From: an uncultured Clostridia bacterium
Lineage (GTDB): Bacteria > Bacillota > Clostridia > Saccharofermentanales > Saccharofermentanaceae
NCBI GenBank assembly: GCA_946407705.1
Contig: CAMJPC010000002.1
Coordinates: 335,364-399,363 of the forward strand
Direction: 5' to 3'
Length of the DNA: 64,000 nucleotides
Notes under the pieces: generated by a model
Told to the model about the DNA's origin: nothing
The model's input: only the letters and a program-made list of their open reading frames with translations
The model's database searches: none
Part shown: positions 26,972 through 36,089 of the stretch, piece after piece
Position numbering within the stretch: the stretch's first letter is position 1
How the letters are laid out: each line of letters begins with the position of its first letter
Position numbers and translations under genes: made by a program

Positions 26972-28049
26972 TCATCCCTGATGCTGGGCCTCGGGCAGCT
27001 TCTGCACGGCCCTGACCTTCTTGGTCATGGGGTTTTCGATGTCGAAAAGCTCCATCGGGTTGCGCTTGTCCTGCCAGGTGTAGACGCCTGTGGTGATCTT
27101 GCCGTTCTCGCCGGAGATGCGGACCCAGCCGATGCCGTGGAGGTTGGCGCCTGCGTTGATGCGCGGGATCTTTTTGCCGGAGGCGTCTTCGGCCTCTTCA
27201 ATTGCGTAATCGTGGGTGTAGCCGTCGAGATAGACGTCGCAGCCCTGAATGCGGGAGAGGAGCGTCTGATAGTTCCATGGGGCGCAGGACTCGTCGTTGC
27301 CAAGGTGGCCCATGACCACAACGTAATCAGCGCCGGCACCCTTGGCTTTATTGATGGCGTCCTGGACCGCGTCGGCCATTGCCATGCCGGTACCGTCTTC
27401 CTGCATGAAGCTGTAGACGAAATCGCCCGCTTCGTTTTTGAAGTATTCGGGAGGTATGAAGGCAAGGGTCTTCGGGGTGGTGACGCCGACGAAGGCGATC
27501 TGCTTGCCGAGGACTTCCCTGATGATGTAGGGCTTCATGACGGGCTGGCCGTCCTTGAGGAAGTTGCTGCAGATGTACTCGTATTTGGCGTGTTCGCGGA
27601 GTTCGAGGAAACGGTCGACGCCGTAGTGGAACTCATGCTCGCCGGGGACTGCGACTTCGTAGCCCATTTCGTTCATGAACTTGATGATGTATTCACCCTT
27701 GGTGTTCTTGCCGAGGGGCGCGCCCTGAATTGCATCGCCGCTGTCGACCAGGAGGACCGTGTCGCCCTTGAGCTCCATTTGGTACCTGACTTCGTAGATG
27801 CCGCCGTAAGTGAAGCCTCTGTCAAAACCGCTGTGGGAGTCGCTCGTCAGCAAAATGACGATGTCGCCGTTGGCCGCGACATCCGGCTTTTCGTGAGTCG
27901 GATTTTTGTCGGGAGTCTGGTTCTGCTGGACCGATGTGACAACTGCTGACTCCGAGGTCTCAGTGACCGTGGGAGCTATGTCTTTCGAGCATCCACCGGC
28001 TATCAGGGTGCAGGCCAGAAGTAGTGATGTGATAAATCTTTTCTTAATG
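26972..28049 (-). CDS. UshA-like 5'-nucleotidase/metallophosphatase lipoprotein, frameshifted in the signal peptide
   Basis: The main domain (293+ residues) is a calcineurin-like phosphatase related to UshA. The first metal motif (TSDSH) is at the start, then DSGD, PGEHEFHYG, GHLGNDE and DGYTHD. In the same frame, a lipobox (LIAGGC) and a Thr/Gln-rich linker lie upstream, but no ATG, GTG or TTG precedes them before a stop at 28052-28054. The missing basic/hydrophobic start of the signal (KKRFITSLL) is in the neighbouring frame. One extra A in the AAA at 28019-28021 would explain this. So the gene is either recently broken or carries a sequencing error. An internal TTG at 27853 would remove the first catalytic strand and is unlikely to be the true start. 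Confidence 0.7.
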
Positions 28050-28183
28050 GTTAGCCACCGCTTTCCTTTTTTTCAAGCCTATTATACATAAGAATCCGTC
28101 GATTTAATAAAATTTTAAGGTGTTTTCCGCTTTCGATTTAAAGATTTGTTGTTTACTATTGAATCGCAAGGGGGACCTAAGGT

Positions 28184-28894
28184 ATGTACAACATTCTGAT
28201 CTGCGACGATGAGCAGGATATCATCAACGCACTTAAGATCTATCTTTCCAATCCGGAATACAACTTTTATGAGGCAACAAACGGGCGCACGGCACTCGAG
28301 ACCGTGGAACAAAATGAGATCCACCTGATCCTGATGGACATCATGATGCCCGGCATGGACGGAATCTCCGCAATGGTGAAGATCCGCGACATCTCAAACG
28401 TCCCGGTCATCCTCCTCACCGCGAAAAGCGAAGACGCCGACAAGATCATGGGCCTCAACTCCGGAGCTGACGATTACATCACCAAACCCTTTAACCCGAA
28501 TGAGGTTGTAGCCCGCGTACGTTCACAGCTCAGGCGCTACACCCAGCTGGGCTCCAGCGCACCGGTCAGCCAAGTGATCACGATCGGCGGGCTCGAGCTC
28601 AACGACATCGAAAAGCAGGTCACCCTCGACGGCGAAGTCCTGAGCCTCAGGCCCAAGGAATACGACATCTTGAAGCTTCTCATGGGGGAGCCCGGCAAAG
28701 TTTTCTCGACCAGGGACATCTACAGGCTCGTTTGGAAGGATTCCCCCGCCGGAAGCAGCGAAAACACGGTCGCCGTGCACATCCGCCATCTTCGCGAGAA
28801 GATCGAGATCAACCCCAACGAACCCCGTTATCTCAAGGTGATCTGGGGCCAGGGCTACAAAATTGAAAAGGAAAAAGAAAATGGAAGAAAATAA
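28184..28894 (+). CDS. OmpR/PhoB-family response regulator
   Basis: A 236-residue two-domain regulator. The receiver domain (1-120) has the acidic pair (CDDEQD), the phosphorylation site in LILMDIMMPG and the conserved lysine in ITKPFNP. A winged-helix DNA-binding domain follows (~135-228; RPKEYDILKLL, then HIRHLREKIE). It resembles VanR-type regulators of Firmicutes. It overlaps the histidine kinase by 14 bases, so the pair is one operon with coupled translation. Confidence 0.93.
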   Translation: MYNILICDDEQDIINALKIYLSNPEYNFYEATNGRTALETVEQNEIHLILMDIMMPGMDGISAMVKIRDISNVPVILLTAKSEDADKIMGLNSGADDYITKPFNPNEVVARVRSQLRRYTQLGSSAPVSQVITIGGLELNDIEKQVTLDGEVLSLRPKEYDILKLLMGEPGKVFSTRDIYRLVWKDSPAGSSENTVAVHIRHLREKIEINPNEPRYLKVIWGQGYKIEKEKENGRK

Positions 28895-30956
28895 CAAACT
28901 CATCTCTGCGATACCCGCGGAAGACATCGGACCTTCTGACAGCATTGAGACTGCCGGAACCGCTGAGACTGTAAAGAACGTTGAGACTTCCGGAACTGTT
29001 GAGACTTTCAGGAACAATAAGACTTCCGGAACCGTTGAGACAAAAGGCACTCCTGAAACCACCGGGACACATTCCAAAAGAAAGCTCCCGCTGACCCACA
29101 GCCTCCCGGCCAAGGTCGCAGCGTTCATCCTGACGGTGATCAGCGCATTCGTTTTCTTAGGATCAGCCGCACTCGGATTTTTGGCTTTCCAGTCCAATTT
29201 CTACACGACTTCCAAGGAAGATATCAGGAAAAACAACTTCATGGGCGAAGTTGAAAGAGACGCGGTCAATGTTGTAAACCACCTCTACAATGACGCCGTC
29301 TACGGAAAAGACAATGCGAAGGCGATCGTCGAGAATAAGAACATCGCCTACATAAAAATCGATTTTTCAGAGGACATCGCCAACAAGACATGGTCTTACG
29401 ATTCTGGCAAAGAAGCCGGCCCTGATACTTTCAGCATCAGCCTCTACAATTTCGAAGGCGGCTTCATCCCCCGCAGTTCGGAAGGTGCTGCCGGCGCAAA
29501 AGGCAATGCGAAGGTCAACATGGCCCTCACGAAAGACTTCACGTACGGTGACAGATACGCGCTCATAAACTTCTACCTGAATACCGTTTATTCCATGCGC
29601 TACGCAACCTACGCGGTCGCGCTGGTCTCAGTAATACTCTGCATCTCATGCTTCATCTTCCTGATGTGCGCATCGGGCAGGCACCAGACCTCCGCCGTCC
29701 CCGAGGCAAGCTTCGGCACGAAGATCCCGTTCGACCTCATGACCGCGGGCGCAGTGCTGGCTTACGGCCTTTTCGCGACACTGATCATGCAGTTTAGGGG
29801 CCGCGAGCTGATCGAATTCGTCCTCGCCATGTTCCTCATGGCCGGCCTTCTCTGCATCGGCCTCGGCCTTTGCATGAGCCTCGCGACAAGGATCAAGCTC
29901 GGTTCTTGGTGGAAAAACACCATTATCTACAGGGTCCTTCACTTCATCTGGAAGTGCATCAAAGGCATCCCGCTCGTCTGGAAAACAATGGTCATCTCCT
30001 GTGGCATCTTCTTATTAGACCTGCTCTTCGTAGGCCTGGCTGACGACCCCGAAAAGCTCATCTACATCTTCGTCCGCTTCTTCCTCATCCTCCCCGCGAT
30101 CCTCTATGTCGCCGTCATGTTGAGAAAACTCCTTAACGGCAGCAAGGATCTCGCCGAAGGTCACCTCGAAAACCAGGTCGAAACTTCCGGCATGGTCCTC
30201 GATTTCAAACAGGCCGCCAACAACCTCAACAGCATCGGCAAGGGCATGTCCCTCGCAGTCGAGGAGCGCACCAAGAGCGACCGCATGAAGACCGAGCTCA
30301 TCACGAACGTTTCGCACGACATCAAGACGCCTCTGACGTCCATCATCAATTACTCCGACCTCATCATGAAAGAGCCCGCCGGCAGCGAAAAGATCCCGGA
30401 ATACGCAGACGTCCTTCACCGCCAGAGCGAGAAATTAAAGCGCCTCATCGACGACCTCGTGGAGACATCCAAGGCAACGACCGGCAACCTCGAAGTCATA
30501 CTCGCTCCCTGCTCCGTCAACGAGATGCTGAACCAGGCCGAAGGCGAGTACGAACAGAGGATGAAAGACGCAGGACTGACACTTGTATCCGACGTCCCGG
30601 AGAAGGCCGTGTCCATAATGGCGGACGGCAGAAGGCTTTGGAGGGTTTTCGATAACCTGTTGAACAATGCGTGCAAGTACGCGCTATCCGGAACGCGCGT
30701 TTACATGTCGCTTGAAGAGCGCGGCAAAGAAGCCGTCATCACCTTCAAGAACACCTCGCGCGAAGCCCTGAACATCTCTGCAGATGAGCTCATGGAAAGG
30801 TTCGTCAGAGGCGACAAGTCAAGGAACAGCGGCACCGAAGGCAACGGCCTTGGCCTCGCGATCGCAAGGAGTCTCACCGAGCTCCAGAACGGCAAGTTAG
30901 AGCTCTTCATCGACGGCGATCTTTTCAAGGCAGAATTGAGGTTTCCGCTCATCTGA
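28881..30956 (+). CDS. Membrane sensor histidine kinase
   Basis: A 691-residue kinase. The first ~65 residues are a cytoplasmic low-complexity stretch of Thr/Glu/Gly with repeated SGTVET units. A membrane segment (~75-105), an outside domain (~105-240) and at least five further membrane segments (~245-425) follow. Then come a HAMP-like linker, a HisKA domain with NVSHDIKTPLTS (phosphorylated His) and an HATPase domain (NLLNNACKYA, GNGLGLAIA). The start is at 28881, after AAGGAAAAAG. It should phosphorylate the regulator encoded just upstream. The signal is unknown. Confidence 0.9.
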   Translation: MEENNKLISAIPAEDIGPSDSIETAGTAETVKNVETSGTVETFRNNKTSGTVETKGTPETTGTHSKRKLPLTHSLPAKVAAFILTVISAFVFLGSAALGFLAFQSNFYTTSKEDIRKNNFMGEVERDAVNVVNHLYNDAVYGKDNAKAIVENKNIAYIKIDFSEDIANKTWSYDSGKEAGPDTFSISLYNFEGGFIPRSSEGAAGAKGNAKVNMALTKDFTYGDRYALINFYLNTVYSMRYATYAVALVSVILCISCFIFLMCASGRHQTSAVPEASFGTKIPFDLMTAGAVLAYGLFATLIMQFRGRELIEFVLAMFLMAGLLCIGLGLCMSLATRIKLGSWWKNTIIYRVLHFIWKCIKGIPLVWKTMVISCGIFLLDLLFVGLADDPEKLIYIFVRFFLILPAILYVAVMLRKLLNGSKDLAEGHLENQVETSGMVLDFKQAANNLNSIGKGMSLAVEERTKSDRMKTELITNVSHDIKTPLTSIINYSDLIMKEPAGSEKIPEYADVLHRQSEKLKRLIDDLVETSKATTGNLEVILAPCSVNEMLNQAEGEYEQRMKDAGLTLVSDVPEKAVSIMADGRRLWRVFDNLLNNACKYALSGTRVYMSLEERGKEAVITFKNTSREALNISADELMERFVRGDKSRNSGTEGNGLGLAIARSLTELQNGKLELFIDGDLFKAELRFPLI

Positions 30957-31051
30957 CTGCTGAATCAAAAGTTTTAATGATATAATGACAACGGTCTTCT
31001 ATAGGCCGTTGTTTTATTCACAGCGGAAGCATTCACTAACAAGGAGTATTT

Positions 31052-31459
31052 ATGTCAAAGAATTTCAGAATCAAGTGCCCTTCATGCGGCCACGTCTCTG
31101 ACGTACCCGGCAACACCACTTGCGCAAAGTGCAACAACCCTCTCATTCTCCCTGAGGACGGCGTCATCCAGATGTACCGTATGGGCAACCCCCTCGGTAT
31201 GGCAGTTGGCTTCGGCATCTACCTCAACGAGATCCCCATGGGCCACCTCGCAAATTCCGAATCCATCAGAGTTCCCGTATCTTACGGTCACTACAAGGTC
31301 CACATGACCCACGGCATGAGCCGCAAAGGCGTTGACGCCGAATTTGACGTCACACCCGCCGACAGGTTCATCTACCTCAAGGCTCACATCAAGCCGGGCT
31401 TCTGGGCCAACACGGTTGTTGTTGAAAGAGTTCCCGGCGAGACGATGCCCCCGCTCTAA
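31052..31459 (+). CDS. Small zinc-ribbon protein with PEGA-like C-terminus
   Basis: A 135-residue protein. The N-terminus holds two zinc-binding pairs (CPSC at 9-12 and CAKC at ~28-31). The remainder is beta-rich, with 'YLNEIPMGHLANSESIRVPV' and 'GHYKVHM', reminiscent of PEGA-like domains. AAGGAG precedes the ATG. A -10-like TATAAT lies about 70 bases upstream, and a strong terminator follows, so it is a single-gene transcript. The function is unknown. Confidence 0.65.
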   Translation: MSKNFRIKCPSCGHVSDVPGNTTCAKCNNPLILPEDGVIQMYRMGNPLGMAVGFGIYLNEIPMGHLANSESIRVPVSYGHYKVHMTHGMSRKGVDAEFDVTPADRFIYLKAHIKPGFWANTVVVERVPGETMPPL

Positions 31460-31484
31460 AGAGAGGATTCAAGCCAAAGATCAG

Positions 31485-31511
31485 AGAGCTGCTGCGGCAG
31501 CTCTTTTTTTT
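31485..31511 (+). terminator. Intrinsic terminator
   Basis: AGAGCTGC/GCAGCTCT stem with a four-base loop and a run of eight T's. Confidence 0.9.
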
Positions 31512-31681
31512 GTTTCATTTTGGGAAAACGAACAGCTTGAATGCCGGGTGTCGCTTAATCGACAGATTGACCTCAGATCATCTATGTTATTTGGTTTGGC
31601 GTGATGCAATACTGAAGTTATCTGAAAAAACAACTGACTGCTGACGGCTTTTCGCTGAAACAGGCAGTCCAGGAGGGGAAA

Positions 31682-33175
31682 ATGAAAAAGGAACTCATAA
31701 AGACCACATCATTAATGCTTGCTCTCGGAATGAGCATTGCATGCTTTGCTTCGTGCGCCAAGGCAGACGGCAACGCCATGCCGGCTTCTTCGGCTGCTCC
31801 ATCTGAAACCTCTTCAGCTGACAGCAGGACTGAAACAAAGGTTAGCTATACCATTGAGAACATCCGCCGGTTCATGGTCGGCGTTGACGATCCCGTTGAA
31901 CTCCCTGACGGCTCAAAGAAAGTCATCGTAAACTTTGACAACGCGGCAACCACTCCGGCTCTCAAACCCGTAATGGAAGAGGTTGATACAAAATTAAAGA
32001 CATACGGTTCGATCGGAAGAGGTTTTTCCGCAAAGTCGAACATTTCCACGGAAATATATGAGAATACAAGAGACAAGGTCTTAAGCTTCGTAAACTGCTC
32101 GTACCCTGATTACACTTGCGTATATGTAAACAGCACGACTGACGGCCTCAACAAGCTCGCTTCCGCACTCATTACGAGCAAGAAAGACATCGTCCTCGCA
32201 ACCCGCATGGAACATCACTCGAACGATCTTTCCTGGCGCGACCGCTGCAAGGTCATCTACGCCGATGTTGATGATCAGGGACGCATCAAGTATGACGAGA
32301 TCGAAAATCTGCTCAAGAAGAACAAGGTCAAGTACGTAACCGTCACTGCCGCTTCCAACGTAACCGGCTATGTCACGGACGTTCACCGCATCGCAAGGAT
32401 GGCTCACAAGTACGGAGCAAAGATAATCGTTGACGGCGCTCAGATCGTAGCCCACAGGTCTTTCTCGATGATCGGAAACTCGCCCGACGAAAACATCGAT
32501 TTCTTCGTTTTCTCCGCTCACAAGATGTATTCACCTTACGGCGGCGGCGCGATAGTCGGCCTTACTGATGAGCTTGGCAAGCACATGCCGAAATTCTACG
32601 GCGGCGGAACAGTCGACATCGTTACCGATAATACGGTAACTTACAAGGACGCACCTCATCTTTATGAGGCAGGTTCCCCGAATTACCCCGGCGTTGTAGG
32701 CCTCGGAAAGTCGATCGACGTTCTCAACGAAGTCGGTTTCGAAAACATCTCCGCTCACGAGCAGAAACTCATGAAGAAGATGATCGACGGTCTCAAGCAG
32801 CGCAAAAACGTCGTCATTTACGGCGATACCGATGACATCAGCGACAGAGTCGGCGTCATTTCATTCAACTTCACCGATATCAATTCAGCTCTCCTTGCAA
32901 CCAAACTTGCAAACGCCGGAGCAGGCACACGCAGAGGCGCTTTCTGCGCACATCCTTACGTATGGAGGCTCATGGGCGTTTCCAATGAGCAGGCCAGGAT
33001 ATATGAGGGCTGCGACAGTGCCAAGACCCCCGGCATGATCCGCGTAAGCTTCGGCATCTACAACACCGAGGAGGAAGTTGATGAATTCCTGAGACTTCTT
33101 GATCAGACCTTGGAGAACTACAGAAACACCAACCATGAAGGAACCGACGAAGAAGATTTCGATCCTGCGTTCTGA
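31682..33175 (+). CDS. Lipoprotein-type class V aminotransferase/cysteine desulfurase-like PLP enzyme
   Basis: A 497-residue protein. The first 25 residues form a Sec-type signal with a lipobox-like FASC (Cys25), followed by a Ser/Ala/Thr linker to ~50. The rest is a complete fold-type I PLP enzyme of aminotransferase class V: NAATTPA (87-93), the His178/His179 region, D251 in VDGAQ, and the PLP lysine K281 in SAHKMYSPYGGG. The sequence most resembles SufS/IscS-like and epimerase-like members. An exported, membrane-anchored PLP enzyme is unusual. I cannot name its substrate. AGGAGG precedes the ATG, and it stands alone between a terminator and a convergent gene. Confidence 0.8.
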   Translation: MKKELIKTTSLMLALGMSIACFASCAKADGNAMPASSAAPSETSSADSRTETKVSYTIENIRRFMVGVDDPVELPDGSKKVIVNFDNAATTPALKPVMEEVDTKLKTYGSIGRGFSAKSNISTEIYENTRDKVLSFVNCSYPDYTCVYVNSTTDGLNKLASALITSKKDIVLATRMEHHSNDLSWRDRCKVIYADVDDQGRIKYDEIENLLKKNKVKYVTVTAASNVTGYVTDVHRIARMAHKYGAKIIVDGAQIVAHRSFSMIGNSPDENIDFFVFSAHKMYSPYGGGAIVGLTDELGKHMPKFYGGGTVDIVTDNTVTYKDAPHLYEAGSPNYPGVVGLGKSIDVLNEVGFENISAHEQKLMKKMIDGLKQRKNVVIYGDTDDISDRVGVISFNFTDINSALLATKLANAGAGTRRGAFCAHPYVWRLMGVSNEQARIYEGCDSAKTPGMIRVSFGIYNTEEEVDEFLRLLDQTLENYRNTNHEGTDEEDFDPAF

Positions 33176-33211
33176 AGCTTTATGTCATCAACAGAATAAA
33201 AGCGGTTGCCC

Positions 33212-34558
33212 TCAAAAACTTCCGGCGACCCTTATCTCAGTGCCCTCGGGGATCTCCTCAAGGTAAAGCTGGAAATGTTCCTTTCCGTTCTCACGGAACG
33301 GATAAGCCTCATACCAATGGCCTCCTACGCAGACATATATCTCCGTGTTGTCGCTGTATGTACCATCTTTGAGCGTGCCGGTGATCGTTGTATACCCGTT
33401 TGCGGAAGATATCTTGACCGATGCATCCGTAAATTCCTTCACTCCCACGGGATTGCCTTTTATTTCGGTTGCAGGCAGCTTGGGCGGATTTTCGGCCAGC
33501 TGGGGAAGGAATCTCTCTGCCTTTTCGATGATGAGCACATTCGCTTTGATCGACTTGATGTCCCTGACCTGCACCGTCAGAGATCTTGAGAATAAAGCGT
33601 TCGTGTAACTTTCAGCCATGAACGGCAGGAGTGAACTTCCGAACGAATCCCGGTACATCATTAGGTTGTTCCCGAGAGCGCCGAGCGTCTTGATCTTGTT
33701 GTCGAAATTGCTCTCAACTTTTCCTTCGTAATCGAAACCGAATCCGCCATCGTAGTAGATCTCCTCTTCAGGAGGAACAGCAGCAGGGTACATCATGGCC
33801 GCCAAGTCGCCCTTGAAGTCCTTTTTGACCTTATAAGGCGCCTTGTTGTAGCGTTCAACGTACATCTGCCCGGTCGCCTCATGGATGGCGCGGGCAGCCA
33901 GCGCCGCGCCTTCGTTGTTCCAGTGAGAGTCGGTCTTGTGGTAGAGGACCCTGTTCTCTTTCGCAAACGTATCAAAGAGGTCAATGTAATTGATCCCCGC
34001 CTCGCGGATCCTTGCGCCCAGGAGAACGCGGTTTCCGGGCTTGTCCGACTTCTTATACCAGTAAGGCATGTTTTCGCCGTAGAGCGAATTCTTGTTTGCC
34101 GCGGTCACGAAAACAAACTTTATTCCGTTCTCTTTGCAGTACCTGTCGATGAGCTTCAGCGTCGTGACTGCATCGAACATCTCCCTTTCAGTCATGACGT
34201 CCGAACCCGTGTAGTCGCCGAGCGTGTCAGTGTAAAACATCCAGCCGTTTTTGCCGTAGATGACCGACTTCGAAGAACTCGTCCGGAACACTTTCGTCGT
34301 GATCCCGGAGTAGCACGTGACCATCTCCTGCCTCAGTGCGCAGTGCCCCTCGAAAAACTCTCCCAGCTGCTTCAGATACTGCTTGTTGATCTGCGGCGTT
34401 CCGTCCCCGTCCTCAACTTCCAAAAACGGCTTCGGCAAAGCCGCTGCTTTGCTGCTCTCAGACTTCGACGGTCCCGTTATGAGCATGCCCGCAAAAGGCA
34501 CCAGAAGGAGCGCCAGGAATAAGATCATGTAGAATGTGTAACCCTTGCCGTTTTTCAT
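33212..34558 (-). CDS. AlgJ/AlgX-like SGNH-type acetyltransferase accessory protein
   Basis: A 448-residue protein with one N-terminal membrane segment (~8-28) and an outside domain resembling AlgX/AlgJ/DltD-associated SGNH-like folds. GKNGWMFYTD and the YHKTDSHWNNEGA motif (Asp-x-His) are typical, and a likely serine lies in YRDSFGSS. In such pairs, an MBOAT protein moves acetyl groups across the membrane and this partner transfers them to a polysaccharide. A ~90-residue beta-rich C-terminal domain follows. It starts one base after the MBOAT gene's stop, so translation is coupled. Confidence 0.82.
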   Translation of the reverse strand: MKNGKGYTFYMILFLALLLVPFAGMLITGPSKSESSKAAALPKPFLEVEDGDGTPQINKQYLKQLGEFFEGHCALRQEMVTCYSGITTKVFRTSSSKSVIYGKNGWMFYTDTLGDYTGSDVMTEREMFDAVTTLKLIDRYCKENGIKFVFVTAANKNSLYGENMPYWYKKSDKPGNRVLLGARIREAGINYIDLFDTFAKENRVLYHKTDSHWNNEGAALAARAIHEATGQMYVERYNKAPYKVKKDFKGDLAAMMYPAAVPPEEEIYYDGGFGFDYEGKVESNFDNKIKTLGALGNNLMMYRDSFGSSLLPFMAESYTNALFSRSLTVQVRDIKSIKANVLIIEKAERFLPQLAENPPKLPATEIKGNPVGVKEFTDASVKISSANGYTTITGTLKDGTYSDNTEIYVCVGGHWYEAYPFRENGKEHFQLYLEEIPEGTEIRVAGSF

Positions 34559-34559
34559 G

Positions 34560-36014
34560 TCAGAACCTGAAGTAGATGAATGGATTGTAGGACCCGCCCG
34601 CAAGGTTCAGGATGCAGAGCACCAAAAGGACCGGTGTGACGACCCACGACAGCTTTGAAAGCGCCTTGTTGTCCTGCAGTTTGACCTTGACGGGAGTGGA
34701 TAACAGTATCGCGAAAACGATCACAACGATGTTGAGCGGCGTCATGAGAGGAAGCAGCAGCTGTGAGTTTGCGGCTGCGATCTCAGGCGTGCTCATGAAC
34801 CAACCGGCGAACATCTCTTTCACCCAGAAAAAGCCCTGCGCCAGCGTGTCCGCGCGGAAGAAAACGAATCCCACCATAACTGCCAGCACCGCGTAAACGT
34901 GGCCGAGCGCGGAAAGGAGCGGGTTTGGTTTGGAGTTCTTTTCGCCGGCGGGCTTCCCCTTACCAAACAGGGGCCTTACGTACTCCTCGATCATCTGCAA
35001 AAGCCCGTGATAAAGGCCCCAGAAGATGAACGTCCAGTTCGCGCCGTGCCAGATGCCCGTCGCGAGGAACACGATGAACTTGTTGACGACCGTTCTGGAC
35101 TTCCCCTTGCGGTTGCCGCCGAGCGGGATGTACAGGTATTCCTTGAACCACGTTGAAAGCGAGATGTGCCAGCGCCTCCAGAACTCGCGGATCGAAGTGG
35201 AAATATACGGGTAGTTGAAGTTTTCCTTGAAATGGAAGCCGAACATGAGTCCCAAGCCGACCGCCATGTCGGAATATGCGGAGAAATCGAAATAGATCTG
35301 GAGCATGTAAGCGACTGCTCCCGTCCACGCGCTCAGCACACCGATCTGCGTCTGCGGCGCATCGAAAAGCGCGTCGGCGATGACGGCCACATAGTTTGCG
35401 ATGAGAACCTTTTTCGCGAGCCCGCAGATGAAGCGTCTGATGCCCTTTGCGGTCTCCTCTGGCGTCTCCTTGCGGTTCGTTATCTCAAGCTCGATATCGT
35501 GGTACTTAACGATCGGACCCGCGACGAGCTGCGGGAAAAACGAGACGTAGAGCATGACGTTGAACGGATTTTTCTGCGCCTTGCAGTCCCCGCGGTAAAC
35601 GTCGATCACGTAGCTCATCGCCTGGAACGTGAAGAATGAGATGCCGATCGGCATTACGATCCCCGTCGGCTGAATGCCAACTCCCGGAATGATGTTTACC
35701 GTCCTGATCGCGAAATCAGCGTACTTGTAAACGCCCAGAACCCCGAGGTTCTGAAGCACGGCGACGGCGAGCACGAGCTTTGAAAGCCCCGTCTTGCCCT
35801 TGTCCCTGCACTTCGCGATCAATACCGCCCAGACGTAGTTCAGGACACATGAACCGAGCATCAGGAAAACGCAGACCGGCTCGCCGTACGCGTAGAACAC
35901 AATGCTGGCGATCAGCAGCAAGACATTGCGCGTGCGTACGCCCGGCAGGACCCTGTCCAAGATCAGGATCACCGGAAGAAAAACGCACAAAAATGTAAGC
36001 GAGCTGAATACCAT
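34560..36014 (-). CDS. MBOAT-family O-acyltransferase (AlgI-like)
   Basis: A 484-residue polytopic membrane protein with the MBOAT/AlgI hallmark motifs: FFPQLVAGPI, 'DFSAYSDMAVGLGLMFGF', EFWRRWHISLSTWF and the catalytic-histidine region GIWHGANWTF. It should carry acyl (usually acetyl) groups from the cytoplasm across the membrane for cell-surface glycan O-acetylation, with the coupled gene downstream as its partner. AAAGGTAA precedes the ATG. Confidence 0.92.
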   Translation of the reverse strand: MVFSSLTFLCVFLPVILILDRVLPGVRTRNVLLLIASIVFYAYGEPVCVFLMLGSCVLNYVWAVLIAKCRDKGKTGLSKLVLAVAVLQNLGVLGVYKYADFAIRTVNIIPGVGIQPTGIVMPIGISFFTFQAMSYVIDVYRGDCKAQKNPFNVMLYVSFFPQLVAGPIVKYHDIELEITNRKETPEETAKGIRRFICGLAKKVLIANYVAVIADALFDAPQTQIGVLSAWTGAVAYMLQIYFDFSAYSDMAVGLGLMFGFHFKENFNYPYISTSIREFWRRWHISLSTWFKEYLYIPLGGNRKGKSRTVVNKFIVFLATGIWHGANWTFIFWGLYHGLLQMIEEYVRPLFGKGKPAGEKNSKPNPLLSALGHVYAVLAVMVGFVFFRADTLAQGFFWVKEMFAGWFMSTPEIAAANSQLLLPLMTPLNIVVIVFAILLSTPVKVKLQDNKALSKLSWVVTPVLLVLCILNLAGGSYNPFIYFRF

Positions 36015-36089
36015 TGATTACCTTTTATAAAAATCGTCCGTGAGTAATTGTAACACTGTTAAATTCACACTGTTACGGGTCACTTCAGC

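Noticed and set aside
26954..27949. 331-codon plus-strand frame opposite the UshA-like gene
   Set aside because: It is antisense to a clear metallophosphatase, and its own product is Val/Asp/Gly-rich without motifs.
28047..28076. TTG (28076) or ATT (28049) as a simple start for the UshA-like gene
   Set aside because: Both lie in the frame of the signal's first half, not in the frame of the enzyme, so they cannot be used without a frameshift.
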